64,000 bases of DNA. Origin: Segatella maculosa DSM 19339 = JCM 15638. GTDB taxonomy: Bacteria; Bacteroidota; Bacteroidia; Bacteroidales; Bacteroidaceae. Positions 39,934 through 49,224 of the stretch are shown here, one piece after another. The DNA is taken from NCBI RefSeq assembly GCF_000382385.1, contig NZ_KB908322.1, forward strand, positions 1-64,000, read 5' to 3'. Position numbers and translations under genes: made by a program. The notes under the pieces are model-generated. The model had not been told where the DNA came from. It ran no database searches and saw only the letters and a program-made list of their open reading frames with translations. How positions within the stretch are numbered: the stretch's first letter is position 1; each line of letters begins with the position of its first letter.

Positions 39934-41187
39934 ATGAAAGGGAATTTATCCGATTATGAAGTGATGGCTCCGGTGGGCTCCCGGGAGAGCCTTATGGCAG
40001 CCATTCAGGCCGGAGCCGACTCCGTTTACTTCGGAATAGGCCGGTTGAACATGCGTTCGCACTCGGCCAACCACTTCACCATCGCCGATTTGCGCGAGAT
40101 AGCCGCCACTTGCAGCGCGCAAAATATCAAGACTTACCTGACGGTGAACACCGTTATCTATGACAACGACATGGCCGCGATGCGCGAAATCATCGATGCG
40201 GCCAAAGAAGCAGGCATCACGGCCGTCATTGCCAGCGATGTTGCCGTGATGGTCTACTGCAACGAGGTGGGAGAAGAGGTGCACCTCTCCACACAACTCA
40301 ACATTTCGAACGTTGAAGCCCTGAAGTTCTACAGCCGATTTGCCGATGTGAGCGTGCTTGCCCGCGAGCTGAACATGGATCAAGTGAAGGAAATTCACGA
40401 GCAAATCGAGCGACAACATATCTGCGGTCCCATGGGAAAGCCTGTTCGTATTGAGATGTTCTGCCACGGAGCACTGTGTATGGCCGTGAGCGGGAAGTGC
40501 TATTTGAGTCTTGCCGACGCCAATCGGTCGGCCAACCGCGGCGAATGTGTGCAGATATGTCGCCGCTCTTACACTGTGACCGACACCGAAACGGGCAACC
40601 AATTAGAGGTGGACAACAAATATATCATGAGTCCGAAGGATTTGAAGACCGTGCGTTTCATCGACAAGATGATGGAAGCGGGCGTCAGGGTGTTCAAGAT
40701 TGAGGGCCGTGCGCGTGGACCGGAATATGTATATACCGTTGTTCGATGCTACAAAGAGGCCATCGAAGCGGTGCTCAATGGCTCGTTCACCGAGGCGAAA
40801 AAGGACGAATGGGACGCTCGTTTGGCCACCGTTTTCAACCGTGGCTTTTGGGATGGCTACTATCAAGGGCAGAAACTGGGCGAATGGAACAAGCATTACG
40901 GTAGCGTGGCCCCTGAAAAGAAAGTGCTCGTTGGCAAGATTGTGAAGTATTTTTCAAAGCTCAATGTGGCCGAAGTGGCCGTTGAAGCCACCCATTTTAA
41001 TAAAGGAGAGAAGTTACTTATCACGGGGCCGACCACGGGCGTGATGTATCTCACGGCCGATGAAATCCGTTTCGACCTTCAACCCGTTGAGAAAGCGGAG
41101 CAAGGCACAAGGGTTTCGATTCCAGTAGCGGGGAAAGTGAGGCCGAATGACAAGATTTTTAAAATAAAACAAACCACGCAAGCATGA
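39934..41187 (+). CDS. peptidase U32-family protein (TrhP/YegQ-like)
   Basis: A 417-residue protein. EVMAPVGSRESLMAAIQAGADSVYFG at the start and the cluster GALCMAVSGKCYLS...GECVQICRRSY (residues about 175-210) are the U32 signature; the cysteines probably bind an Fe-S cluster. Relatives hydroxylate a wobble uridine in tRNA using prephenate (TrhP) or modify 23S rRNA, despite the old name peptidase. I start it at MKGNLSDYEVMAPVG (39934), 5 bp past the promoter box. A G+C-rich inverted-arm element follows. Confidence 0.9.
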   Translation: MKGNLSDYEVMAPVGSRESLMAAIQAGADSVYFGIGRLNMRSHSANHFTIADLREIAATCSAQNIKTYLTVNTVIYDNDMAAMREIIDAAKEAGITAVIASDVAVMVYCNEVGEEVHLSTQLNISNVEALKFYSRFADVSVLARELNMDQVKEIHEQIERQHICGPMGKPVRIEMFCHGALCMAVSGKCYLSLADANRSANRGECVQICRRSYTVTDTETGNQLEVDNKYIMSPKDLKTVRFIDKMMEAGVRVFKIEGRARGPEYVYTVVRCYKEAIEAVLNGSFTEAKKDEWDARLATVFNRGFWDGYYQGQKLGEWNKHYGSVAPEKKVLVGKIVKYFSKLNVAEVAVEATHFNKGEKLLITGPTTGVMYLTADEIRFDLQPVEKAEQGTRVSIPVAGKVRPNDKIFKIKQTTQA

Positions 41188-41197
41188 CACCCCCAAC

Positions 41198-41369
41198 AGC
41201 CTCTCCCCCGACCCCTCCCCGAAGAGGGAGGGGAGTAGAATGACTTACGTTCGCGGTAAGTTGTAAATAGAGATATTAAAACGATTAAATTAAATAATAA
41301 AAGAACGGTTTTCTCCTTTCAAGGCATATCACTCTCCTCCCTCTTCGGGGAGGGGTTGGGAGAGAGGCT
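41198..41369. repeat. G+C-rich inverted-arm element, copy 4
   Basis: The left arm (41198-41236) and right arm (41331-41369) are inverted copies over about 39 bp; the middle of about 95 bp is A+T-rich. It is the cleanest copy in the window. Confidence 0.93.
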
Positions 41370-41398
41370 GCCGAGGTTTGGCTTTCAATTTAATTTTT

Positions 41399-41812
41399 AT
41401 GACGATCAACGAAGCACAAGATGAAGTAATAGAACAGTTCGACGAGTTCACAGATTGGATGGACAAGTATCAGATGCTCATTGATTTGGGCAACGAACTG
41501 CAACCGCTCGACGAGCAATATAAGAACGACAGCAACCTCATAGACGGCTGCCAGAGTCGTGTTTGGATACAGTGCGACATGAAAGATGGGCTGCTTTGCT
41601 TCACGGCCGACAGCGATGCACTCATCGTGAAAGGCATCATTGCCCTGCTGATACAGGTGCTCAGTGGGCATACGGCACAGGAAATCCTCGATGCCGACCT
41701 GTATTTTATCGACCGAATCGGGCTGCGCGAACACCTCAGTCCCACGCGTAGCAACGGACTATTGGCCATGGTGAAGCGCATCAAGGCCTATGCTTTGGTG
41801 TATAACCAATGA
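41399..41812 (+). CDS. sufE: SufE-family sulfur-transfer protein
   Basis: A 137-residue cytoplasmic protein that takes persulfide sulfur from SufS and passes it on for Fe-S cluster building. The key cysteine is in NLIDGCQSRVW (about residue 45), and the C-terminal GLREHLSPTRSNGLLAMV is typical. I start it at MTINEAQDEV (41399) because the frame upstream runs into the repeat arm. Its partner SufS is encoded 21 kb away (62657). The stop overlaps the methyltransferase start by 4 bp. Confidence 0.93.
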   Translation: MTINEAQDEVIEQFDEFTDWMDKYQMLIDLGNELQPLDEQYKNDSNLIDGCQSRVWIQCDMKDGLLCFTADSDALIVKGIIALLIQVLSGHTAQEILDADLYFIDRIGLREHLSPTRSNGLLAMVKRIKAYALVYNQ

Positions 41813-42354
41813 GAAAGCTGCGCACGATAGAGATGAACAGGCTCTCACCGGCCGAGTTCAAGCAAGCAAAAAAGCTGCCGTTGGTGGTCGTTCTGGACGA
41901 TGTTCGCAGCCTGTATAACGTGGGAAGCGTGTTCCGTTCGGGTGATGCTTTCCGCATAGAAGGCCTATATCTCTGTGGAATTACAGCCACTCCGCCGAAC
42001 GCAGAGATACATAAAACGGCGTTAGGAGGCGAGGATAGCGTTGCATGGCGATATTTCCTGCGCACCGAAGAGGCTGTCGTTGCTTTGAAAGCCGACGGTT
42101 ATTTTGTCTATAGTGTAGAGCAAGTGGAGGGTAGTATGATGTTGCAAGACCTCACGATTGACCCGAAGTTGGGTGCCAAGGGCTATGCCGTTATCTTGGG
42201 AAATGAGGTGAAAGGCGTCAAACAAGAGGTGGTTGACATGAGCGACGGCTGCCTTGAAATCCCGCAGTTCGGCACAAAACACAGCCTCAACGTGAGCACC
42301 ACGGCCGGCATTGTCATGTGGGAATTCGCGCGAAAGATGCTGATAGGGAGATAA
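41809..42354 (+). CDS. TrmH/SpoU-family RNA methyltransferase
   Basis: A 181-residue SPOUT methyltransferase acting on tRNA or rRNA with S-adenosylmethionine. All three SpoU motifs are present: NVGSVFRSGDAF (motif 1), AVILGNEVKGV (motif 2) and IPQFGTKHSLNVSTTAGIV (motif 3), which form the knotted cofactor site. It lacks the extra N-terminal substrate-binding domain of longer relatives. It is coupled to sufE by an ATGA overlap. Target unknown. Confidence 0.93.
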   Translation: MRKLRTIEMNRLSPAEFKQAKKLPLVVVLDDVRSLYNVGSVFRSGDAFRIEGLYLCGITATPPNAEIHKTALGGEDSVAWRYFLRTEEAVVALKADGYFVYSVEQVEGSMMLQDLTIDPKLGAKGYAVILGNEVKGVKQEVVDMSDGCLEIPQFGTKHSLNVSTTAGIVMWEFARKMLIGR

Positions 42355-42392
42355 AATATAAGGAAATATTTGGCAGTTGTTACTTAATTGGT

Positions 42393-42400
42393 TATCTTTG
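42393..42400 (+). promoter_or_regulatory. -7 box of the toxin-antitoxin pair
   Basis: TATCTTTG, 20 bp before the TTG start of the toxin gene. Confidence 0.6.
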
Positions 42401-42419
42401 AAGTCTAATTGCCATCGCC

Positions 42420-42767
42420 TTGGATAAGATACGAAGCATCAAGTTGTATAAAACATACTTCAAAGAATTTTATATTAGCCAGCCAAAAGCAGTGCGTGAT
42501 AAGATTAACTATTCCTTGTATATGGTTGAAACCTTGAAGATTATCCCTTCAAAGTTCTTTCGTAACATAGAAGGTTCAGATGGTCTTTATGAGATACGTG
42601 CTGAATATGGCGGGAATATATACAGGGTGTTCTGTTGTATGGACGTGGATTCTGTTGTGGTTTTATTCCAAGGTTTTCAAAAGAAATCACAGAAAACGCC
42701 GTCTAAAGAAATAAAGATGGCCGAGCGACTAAGGAGAGAATATTTCAGAGACAAAGAGGAGTTATAA
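42420..42767 (+). CDS. HigB/RelE-like toxin (TTG start)
   Basis: A 115-residue protein of the Gp49/HigB-like RelE group, predicted ribosome-dependent mRNA interferase. The family pattern is visible: YKTYFKEFYISQPKAVRDKI, LPSKFFRNIEG-type segment as IIPSKFFRNIEGSDGLYEIR, GGNIYRVFCCMD, VVVLFQGFQKKSQKTP and a final basic helix. No ATG fits; the frame begins at TTG (42420), 20 bp past the promoter box, and starting at the next Met would lose the first strand and helix. The toxin-first order and 1-bp gap to an HTH gene are typical of HigBA. Confidence 0.85.
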   Translation: MDKIRSIKLYKTYFKEFYISQPKAVRDKINYSLYMVETLKIIPSKFFRNIEGSDGLYEIRAEYGGNIYRVFCCMDVDSVVVLFQGFQKKSQKTPSKEIKMAERLRREYFRDKEEL

Positions 42768-42768
42768 G

Positions 42769-43080
42769 ATGGAAAAGGGAAAAAAGGAAAAAATAATGAA
42801 CTGTATTTCGTTTGATGAGCTATTGAACGAGGAGTATGGATGTAAGGGAACACCAGACAGAGACCTGTTTGAAAGTAAGGCACAAGCCTTTTGTCTTGCC
42901 GAACAACTCAAGGAAGAACGACGCAAGGCTGGTCTTACACAAGAGGAATTGGCCCATCGTATAGGAACAAAGAAGAGTTATATCTCACGCATTGAGAACG
43001 GACATACCGACATACAGCTTTCAACTTTGTTCCGTATCTTTGCGGGATTAGGTCGTCGTATTACATTTAATGTACTTTAG
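42769..43080 (+). CDS. XRE-family antitoxin (HigA-like)
   Basis: A 103-residue protein. Residues about 48-100 are a helix-turn-helix of the XRE/Cro type (LTQEELAHRIGTKKSYISRI, ENGHTDIQLSTLFRIFAGLG). The part before it (FESKAQAFCLAEQLKEERRK) is the helix that usually contacts the toxin. It probably neutralises the toxin upstream and represses the promoter at 42393. The start may be 42769 or MNCISFDELL at 42796, which has a purine-rich stretch before it. Confidence 0.88.
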   Translation: MEKGKKEKIMNCISFDELLNEEYGCKGTPDRDLFESKAQAFCLAEQLKEERRKAGLTQEELAHRIGTKKSYISRIENGHTDIQLSTLFRIFAGLGRRITFNVL

Positions 43081-43164
43081 TTTGCTATTTGTTGCCTATT
43101 CCAAGCAAATTCTTTTATGAATGAATAGCCTACAAACAAACATAATTTTCAGGTCAAAAATATC

Positions 43165-44232
43165 ATGAAGTTTGTTTATCAGCTCTTTTTAATGTTCTCT
43201 TTGCTCCTCTTTGCCTGCCATGGTAACGGACAAACTGAAACGAAAAACAAAGCAAAGTCTATGGAAATCAACGACACCAACCGCTATGTGAGGCCCGATG
43301 ATGCGCGGCTTCGCACGATGCTTACGCAAGAACAATATGACGTGACGCAGCATGCTGCCACCGAACGGCCCTTTACCAATGCCTACGATCACGAGTTCCG
43401 ACCGGGCATTTACGTGGACATCACCACAGGACAGCCCCTCTTCATCTCTACCGATAAATATGATTCGGGTTGCGGTTGGCCTGCTTTTTCGCGGCCGATT
43501 GATGAGAACCTGCTTACGATGCACGTCGATCGGACGCATGGCATGACGCGTACTGAAGTACGAAGCAAGCTTGGTAATGCGCATTTGGGACACGTCTTCA
43601 ACGACGGACCGCGTGAGAAAGGCGGCCAACGCTATTGCATCAACAGTGCTTCCCTGCGCTTCGTGCCCGAGGAACAGATGCAGAAAGCGGGCTATGGTGC
43701 CTACTTGAAGATGCTTCACCCGCTGAAGGAAATCTATCTTGCTGGTGGTTGTTTCTGGGGAGCAGAGCACTATTTCAAGCAAGTTGAGGGCATTAAGGAA
43801 ACCGAAGTGGGCTATGCCAACGGTCATACCGAGCGTCCTTCATACGAAGAAGTATGCACAGATGGAACGGGGTTCGCTGAAACTGTCCATGTGAAATACG
43901 ACCCTAAGGTCATCAGTTTGGCTTTTCTTCTCGACCTTTATTTCAAAGCTATCGATCCAACATCATTGAACAAGCAAGGCAACGACCGCGGAACACAATA
44001 CCGAACAGGCATCTATTACGTCGATAAAAACGACCTCCCGACCATCAATAAAGTGTTTATTGAGCAGCAAAAGAAGTTCGGTAGTCCGATAAGAGTAGAG
44101 GTAAAGCCGCTCAAGAACTTCTATACGGCCGAGGAATATCATCAGGATTATCTCGATAAACACCCCAGTGGCTATTGCCACCTTCCTCAAAAATTGTTCG
44201 AAGAAGCCCGTAAAGCAAAGATGAAAAAATAA
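43165..44232 (+). CDS. MsrB-MsrA fusion lipoprotein
   Basis: A 355-residue bifunctional methionine sulfoxide reductase with a lipoprotein signal (FSLLLFAC, lipidated Cys18), so it repairs oxidised methionine outside the cytoplasm. The first domain (about 40-175) is Msr[31 protein letters not shown], and catalytic Cys in [11 protein letters not shown]; the zinc CxxC pairs of some MsrB are absent. The second domain (about 185-350) is MsrA with nucleophile Cys in [13 protein letters not shown] and [11 protein letters not shown]. The MsrB-MsrA order is reversed from the MsrA-MsrB arrangement of many bacteria. Confidence 0.94.
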   Translation: MKFVYQLFLMFSLLLFACHGNGQTETKNKAKSMEINDTNRYVRPDDARLRTMLTQEQYDVTQHAATERPFTNAYDHEFRPGIYVDITTGQPLFISTDKYDSGCGWPAFSRPIDENLLTMHVDRTHGMTRTEVRSKLGNAHLGHVFNDGPREKGGQRYCINSASLRFVPEEQMQKAGYGAYLKMLHPLKEIYLAGGCFWGAEHYFKQVEGIKETEVGYANGHTERPSYEEVCTDGTGFAETVHVKYDPKVISLAFLLDLYFKAIDPTSLNKQGNDRGTQYRTGIYYVDKNDLPTINKVFIEQQKKFGSPIRVEVKPLKNFYTAEEYHQDYLDKHPSGYCHLPQKLFEEARKAKMKK

Positions 44233-44366
44233 AAAGCAGGGCCGAGATGGCAACCGGAAGAGGCCTGTTCTTTGCTTTATTCCGCTTCATTTCCTATATG
44301 TGAGGAGGAAAGCCCTAAAAGAAGATAAAAAAGAACAAATCCTTATGCCATTCCAAAAGATTGAAC

Positions 44367-44374
44367 TACTTTTG
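44367..44374 (+). promoter_or_regulatory. -7 box of the GH3-family gene
   Basis: TACTTTTG, 23 bp before the start codon at 44398. Confidence 0.5.
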
Positions 44375-44397
44375 CAGGATAAATCGAATTACGAAGC

Positions 44398-45936
44398 ATG
44401 AGTTTGACAAATATCGTAGGAAAGCTCTTCCTTCCGCGACAAAAGGATTTGGAACGCTATGCCAATGAGGGCGTGAGTATGCAGCAAAAGGTGCTGAAAC
44501 GACTCGTTGAACATGGCAGGCAGACCGAATACGGACGCAGGTTCGGCATGCAAACCGGCAATTATGATGATTTTGCACGCCGCATTCCCCTGAACACTTA
44601 CGAGGAACTTAAAGGCGACATCGACCGCATGCGCCACGGAGAAGCCAACGTGTTGTGGCCGGGACGCGTGAGATGGTTTGCCAAATCTTCAGGAACAACC
44701 AACGATAAAAGCAAGTTTATCCCCATTACAAAGGCTGGATTGGACCACATACACTATGCAGGAGGCATGGATGTTGTGGCGCTTTACCTGCGCAATACCC
44801 CTGAAAGTCGCCTCTTTGATGGGCGAAGTTTAATCCTTGGGGGTAGCCATTCTCCGAACTATAATGTGGCAGATTCGCTCGTTGGAGACTTGAGTTCGAT
44901 ACTCATAGAACATATAAATCCGTTGGCAAATCTCGTTAGAGTGCCGAAGAAAAAGACTGCCCTCTTGAGCGATTTCGAACTGAAACGCGACCGTATCGCA
45001 CGCGAATGTCTTCACAAAAACGTTACGAATATCTCGGGAGTCCCCAGTTGGATGCTGAGCGTTTTGGTGCGTATCATGGAGCTATCTGGCAAGAAACACC
45101 TTGAAGAAGTGTGGCCCAACCTCGAAGTTTTCTTCCATGGAGGCATCGCTTTTACGCCTTATCGGTCGCAATACGAACAGCTGATTACGAGCCCGAAGAT
45201 GCATTATATGGAGACATATAACGCCAGTGAAGGGTTCTTCGGCATTCAAAGCGACCCACAAGACAAGAGCCTTTTGCTCATGTCGGACTATGATGTGTTC
45301 TATGAATTCATTCCCATGGACACGTTCGATAGCGAGCATCCGACGGTCGTTCCACTGGAAGGCGTACAGAAAGGCGTCAACTATGCGATGGTCATCACGA
45401 CAAGTTGCGGCCTGTGGCGCTATGTTATTGGCGATACCGTGCGCTTCACGAGTACGAATCCCTATAAGTTTGTCATCACAGGGCGCACGAAATACTTCAT
45501 CAATGCCTTTGGCGAGGAACTCATCATGGACAATGCAGAGCAGGGATTAGCCTATGCTTGCCACGCAACAGGGGCCGAAATCAGCGACTATACGGCTGCA
45601 CCTGTCTACATGGATAGCCGTGCCAAGTGTCGCCATCAATGGCTCATTGAGTTCGCAAAGGAGCCGGATTCAATCGAAAGATTTGCAGCATTGCTTGATA
45701 AAAGACTACAGGAAGTGAACAGCGATTACGAGGCCAAGCGTTTCCATGACATCACCTTGCAGCCTCTCGAGGTCATCAAAGCACGGCCGGGGCAGTTCAA
45801 CGACTGGCTGAAAGCCAAGGGAAAGCTTGGCGGACAGCATAAGATTCCGAGGTTGAGTAACAGCCGGAAGGTGATAGAAGAGGTGATGGAGGTCTCCCCC
45901 GGCCCCTCCAAAGGAGGCGAACGCCTATCGGATTGA
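44398..45936 (+). CDS. GH3-family acyl-adenylate enzyme-like protein
   Basis: A 512-residue protein of the GH3 (auxin-responsive) superfamily, part of the adenylate-forming enzymes that in plants join amino acids to hormones; the bacterial substrate is unknown. Motif 1 WFAKSSGTTNDKSKFIP is the P-loop-like adenylation motif, MHYMETYNASEGFFG is motif 2 and GLWRYVIGDTVRF motif 3. The last 18 or so residues (VSPGPSKGGERLSD) are encoded by the left arm of a G+C-rich element (45892-46123), so the natural stop has been replaced. The next gene starts 31 bp on. Confidence 0.9.
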   Translation: MSLTNIVGKLFLPRQKDLERYANEGVSMQQKVLKRLVEHGRQTEYGRRFGMQTGNYDDFARRIPLNTYEELKGDIDRMRHGEANVLWPGRVRWFAKSSGTTNDKSKFIPITKAGLDHIHYAGGMDVVALYLRNTPESRLFDGRSLILGGSHSPNYNVADSLVGDLSSILIEHINPLANLVRVPKKKTALLSDFELKRDRIARECLHKNVTNISGVPSWMLSVLVRIMELSGKKHLEEVWPNLEVFFHGGIAFTPYRSQYEQLITSPKMHYMETYNASEGFFGIQSDPQDKSLLLMSDYDVFYEFIPMDTFDSEHPTVVPLEGVQKGVNYAMVITTSCGLWRYVIGDTVRFTSTNPYKFVITGRTKYFINAFGEELIMDNAEQGLAYACHATGAEISDYTAAPVYMDSRAKCRHQWLIEFAKEPDSIERFAALLDKRLQEVNSDYEAKRFHDITLQPLEVIKARPGQFNDWLKAKGKLGGQHKIPRLSNSRKVIEEVMEVSPGPSKGGERLSD

Positions 45937-46123
45937 GACTTATCTCACGAAAGAAAACAAGAGAGATATGTGGAAATACATAAAGAAAATAACGCTGTCA
46001 GTAAACCGTTTGCTATTCAATTCTATTGCTATAGCAAGGGTTAAGGAACTCCAAAACGCAGCCCGAGTAAACCGTTCGCTGTTTATTCTCCCCTACTTGA
46101 GAGGGATTGGGGGAGGCTTCTCC
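45892..46123. repeat. G+C-rich inverted-arm element, copy 5, inside two genes
   Basis: The left arm (45892-45918) encodes the end of the GH3 protein; the right arm (46086-46120) encodes PYLRGIGGG near the start of the Ig-like lipoprotein. Both reading frames run through. Confidence 0.88.
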
Positions 46124-48076
46124 TTGGTTTTGGGATTTGTTTTGATGGTTTTCTCCTCTTGCGCCCGCATGGGCAACCCCGACGGAGGCTGGTATGACGA
46201 GAAACCGCCAAGGGTTATCGGAGCAAGTCCGGCCGACAAGGGTGTGAATGTAGGCACACGGAAAGTGAAAATCAACTTCGATGAATTCATCAAAATAGAC
46301 AATGCGAGCGAGAATGTCATTGTTTCTCCACCGCAATTACAGGCACCTGAGATCAAAGCTGCAGGCAAAAATATCGAAATAAAGCTGCTGGATTCGCTCA
46401 AAGCCAACACCACTTATACGATTGATTTCAGCGATGCCATCAGCGACAACAATGAAGGTAACCCGCTCGGCAACTACACTTACAGCTTCTCTACGGGTGC
46501 GGTAATCGACACGATGGAGGTGTCTGGCTACGTTGTTGCAGCCGAAAACCTCGAACCGGTCAAGGGCATTCTCGTGGGACTTTATGCAAACACGGCCGAT
46601 TCGGCATTCCAAAAGCAACCCATGTTGCGTGTCGGAAGGACCGACAGTCGCGGACATTTCGTCATCAAAGGCGTGAAACAAGGCAGCTATCGCGTGTATG
46701 CTTTGAAGGATATGGACGGGAATTATCGCTTTAGTCAGAAGGGTGAGACCATCGGTTTCAGCCATGATATCATCACAACATCGGTGAAAGACGATACAAG
46801 ACAGGACACCTTGTGGACCGATTCTCTGCATATTGCCGACATCAAGCGCGTGGGTTACAAGCATTTCCTGCCCGATGACGTGACGCTTTGTGCCTTTACC
46901 GAGACGCTCACCAACCGCTATTTGCAAGGCGTCACTCGCAATGAAGCCAATCATTTCACCGTGAAATTCAGCTATGGTAACGCCGAATTGCCTCGCATAA
47001 AGGGCCTGAATTTCAATGAAAACAATGCATTCGTGGTCATTCCGAACGTCAGAAAAGACAGCATCAACTATTGGTTGCGCGACACGGCGTTGGTCAATCA
47101 AGACACGTTGCGCATGGAACTGTCTTACCTGATGACCGATTCTTTGGGCCAACTCGTGCAGCATACCGACACGATGGAGGTGCTTTCAAAGCAGCCCTAC
47201 GAGCGAAGAATGAAACAACAGAAGGCCGCTTACGAAAAATGGCAGAAGAAACAGGAGAAAGCAAAGAAGAAAGGAGACCCTTTTGAGACGGAGATGCCAC
47301 GCGAACCTCTGGCCATCAACGTCAAATCTTCAACCGATTTCGACCCCGACAAGAACGTGCAGATACAGTTCAATACGCCACTTGCCGCCGCAGATACAAC
47401 CAAGATACACCTCTATACAAAGGTAGATACCCTCTGGTATAGGGCACGTTACCGTTTTCAACCCGTTGCCCGACGCGATGACGAGGGCCGACTTGTGCGC
47501 AGCAAGACGCTCGAACACGGCATGAACTACGAGCTTTTGGGCGAATGGAAGCCCGGTCGGGAGTATAGTCTTGAGGCAGATAGCGCTGCTTTTACGGACA
47601 TCTATGGGGCCGTGACCAAGAAGTTCAAACAGGGATTGAAGGTGAAGAGCAACGATGAATACGGCACCTTGCTCGTCACCCTCAATGGTATGGACAGTCT
47701 GTCTTGCGTCGTTCAGCTGCTCGACCGCAACGACAACGTGGTCAAAGAGGCTCAAACTGCAAACGGACAGGCCGAGTTTTTCTATCTGAAACCTGACACT
47801 TACTACCTCCGCCTCTTTGTAGACAGCAACCATAATGGCCTTTGGGACACGGGAGACTACGCTGCCGACCGCCAACCGGAGGCTGTTTTTTACTATCCGG
47901 GAAAGATTGAATGCAAGGCCAAATGGGACATGACGGAGACCTGGAACCCGAAGGCTACGCCACTTTACAGGCAGAAACCCACCGAAATCACCAAGCAGAA
48001 GGCCGACAAACAGAAGACCATTCAGCGCCGGAATGCCGAGCGTGCCCGACAATTGGGCATCACCTACACCCCTTGA
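45968..48076 (+). CDS. Ig-like domain lipoprotein with altered N-terminus
   Basis: A 702-residue protein. A lipoprotein signal (FSLVLGFVLMVFSSC, lipidated Cys65) is preceded by an unusually long 50-residue N-terminus whose end (LPYLRGIGGG) is encoded by the right arm of the repeat, so the original start has probably been lost and replaced. After ARMGNPDGGWYDE comes an SbsA/Big-like Ig domain (about 80-180: RVIGASPADKGVNV, NTTYTIDFSDAISDN), then a carboxypeptidase-regulatory-like domain (about 180-260) and further strands; a charged helix (MKQQKAAYEKWQKKQEKAKK) at about 415-435. It is a Bacteroidetes family of unknown function, perhaps cell envelope. The DUF3108 gene follows. Confidence 0.85.
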   Translation: MWKYIKKITLSVNRLLFNSIAIARVKELQNAARVNRSLFILPYLRGIGGGFSLVLGFVLMVFSSCARMGNPDGGWYDEKPPRVIGASPADKGVNVGTRKVKINFDEFIKIDNASENVIVSPPQLQAPEIKAAGKNIEIKLLDSLKANTTYTIDFSDAISDNNEGNPLGNYTYSFSTGAVIDTMEVSGYVVAAENLEPVKGILVGLYANTADSAFQKQPMLRVGRTDSRGHFVIKGVKQGSYRVYALKDMDGNYRFSQKGETIGFSHDIITTSVKDDTRQDTLWTDSLHIADIKRVGYKHFLPDDVTLCAFTETLTNRYLQGVTRNEANHFTVKFSYGNAELPRIKGLNFNENNAFVVIPNVRKDSINYWLRDTALVNQDTLRMELSYLMTDSLGQLVQHTDTMEVLSKQPYERRMKQQKAAYEKWQKKQEKAKKKGDPFETEMPREPLAINVKSSTDFDPDKNVQIQFNTPLAAADTTKIHLYTKVDTLWYRARYRFQPVARRDDEGRLVRSKTLEHGMNYELLGEWKPGREYSLEADSAAFTDIYGAVTKKFKQGLKVKSNDEYGTLLVTLNGMDSLSCVVQLLDRNDNVVKEAQTANGQAEFFYLKPDTYYLRLFVDSNHNGLWDTGDYAADRQPEAVFYYPGKIECKAKWDMTETWNPKATPLYRQKPTEITKQKADKQKTIQRRNAERARQLGITYTP

Positions 48077-48103
48077 ACGACCATTTTAATCCCCTAAAAT
48101 ATT

Positions 48104-48961
48104 ATGATGAACGTAATGAAATCCTTTGGAATGCATGGTCCTATGGCCCATCATAAGACCCTCGCGCTTAGGTGTTGCTGTTTTGCGGCACTGCTGTTGT
48201 GGAGTGTTTTGCCCGCCATAGCAGGCGAAGGAAGCGATTGTACGTTCCGGAACACAGCCTTTAAATCGGGCGAACAACTGTCCTATAACCTCTATTATAA
48301 CTGGAAATTCCTGTGGGTAAAGGCGGGAACGGCCGGCATGTACACCGTTCAGAGCCGCTATGAGGGTAAGCCTGCCTACCGTTGCAGCCTTACCACACGC
48401 GGAAACGGCCGACTTGATAACTTCTTTGTGCTGCGTGACACACTACTTTGCTACAATAGCCTCGAAATGGAACCGCTTTACTTCCGCAAAGGAGCCCGCG
48501 AAGGGAAGCGTTACACCGTCGACGAAGTGTTCTATAGCTACAGTGGCGGCAAATGTCATGTGCGTCAGCACCGAATGCACAACGATGGCACGCATTCGTG
48601 GGCAAGGAACAGCTACAACGACTGTGTCTACGACATGATGAGCATCTTTATGCGGGCTCGTTCCTTTAATCCTGCCAACTGGAAAGAGGGTTTCGTGGTC
48701 AATTTCCCTATTGTTGACGGCGATGACCGTACGCCGGCGCAGATCCGTTTCGATGGAAGAACAACCGTAAAGGCCGACAATGGCACGAAATACCAATGTC
48801 TTCGGCTGGCTTATCTTGAGCTCGAAGACAAGAAATACAAGCGTATTGTCGACTTTTATGTGACTGATGACTACAATCATATCCCCATTCGGCTCGACAT
48901 GTTCCTGCGTTTCGGCTCGGCCAAAGCATTCCTTTACGACATGAAAGGCCAGCGCAATTGA
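48104..48961 (+). CDS. DUF3108 family protein
   Basis: A 285-residue protein with an N-terminal membrane/signal segment (CCCFAALLLWSVLPAIAGEG). The rest is strand-rich (EQLSYNLYYNWKFLWVKAGT, KPAYRCSLTTRGNGRLDNFF, IPIRLDMFLRFGSAKAFLYD) and fits DUF3108, periplasmic proteins of a lipocalin-like or beta-barrel fold in which Bacteroidetes members sit near envelope genes. It starts 27 bp after the Ig-like lipoprotein and is probably co-transcribed. Function unknown. Confidence 0.85.
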   Translation: MMNVMKSFGMHGPMAHHKTLALRCCCFAALLLWSVLPAIAGEGSDCTFRNTAFKSGEQLSYNLYYNWKFLWVKAGTAGMYTVQSRYEGKPAYRCSLTTRGNGRLDNFFVLRDTLLCYNSLEMEPLYFRKGAREGKRYTVDEVFYSYSGGKCHVRQHRMHNDGTHSWARNSYNDCVYDMMSIFMRARSFNPANWKEGFVVNFPIVDGDDRTPAQIRFDGRTTVKADNGTKYQCLRLAYLELEDKKYKRIVDFYVTDDYNHIPIRLDMFLRFGSAKAFLYDMKGQRN

Positions 48962-49134
48962 TGCCCCGGAAGGCATATTGCTCCGCCATTTTTCCCTTCC
49001 CGTGATTTCATCCACTTGTTTACCCGTTTGTTTGTCTGCATCGAACGGGAAGAAAGCCTTGTTTTCGTTCTTTAATTCGGTTGTTGGGGCGGAACGAACG
49101 CCTTGCTCTTGTTATCTCATTCGGTTGTTTGAGC

Positions 49135-49160
49135 GGACGCACGAGCCGTGCGTCCCTACA
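49135..49160. repeat. solo GGACGCACG palindrome
   Basis: A single right-hand unit ending in TCCCTACA, 175 bp after the DUF3108 stop. Confidence 0.85.
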
Positions 49161-49224
49161 TGCTTACAGCGTTTTTCATGCGAAGGCGAGTGAAGTGCGG
49201 GGGAAATATGGGCACGCAACCAAC

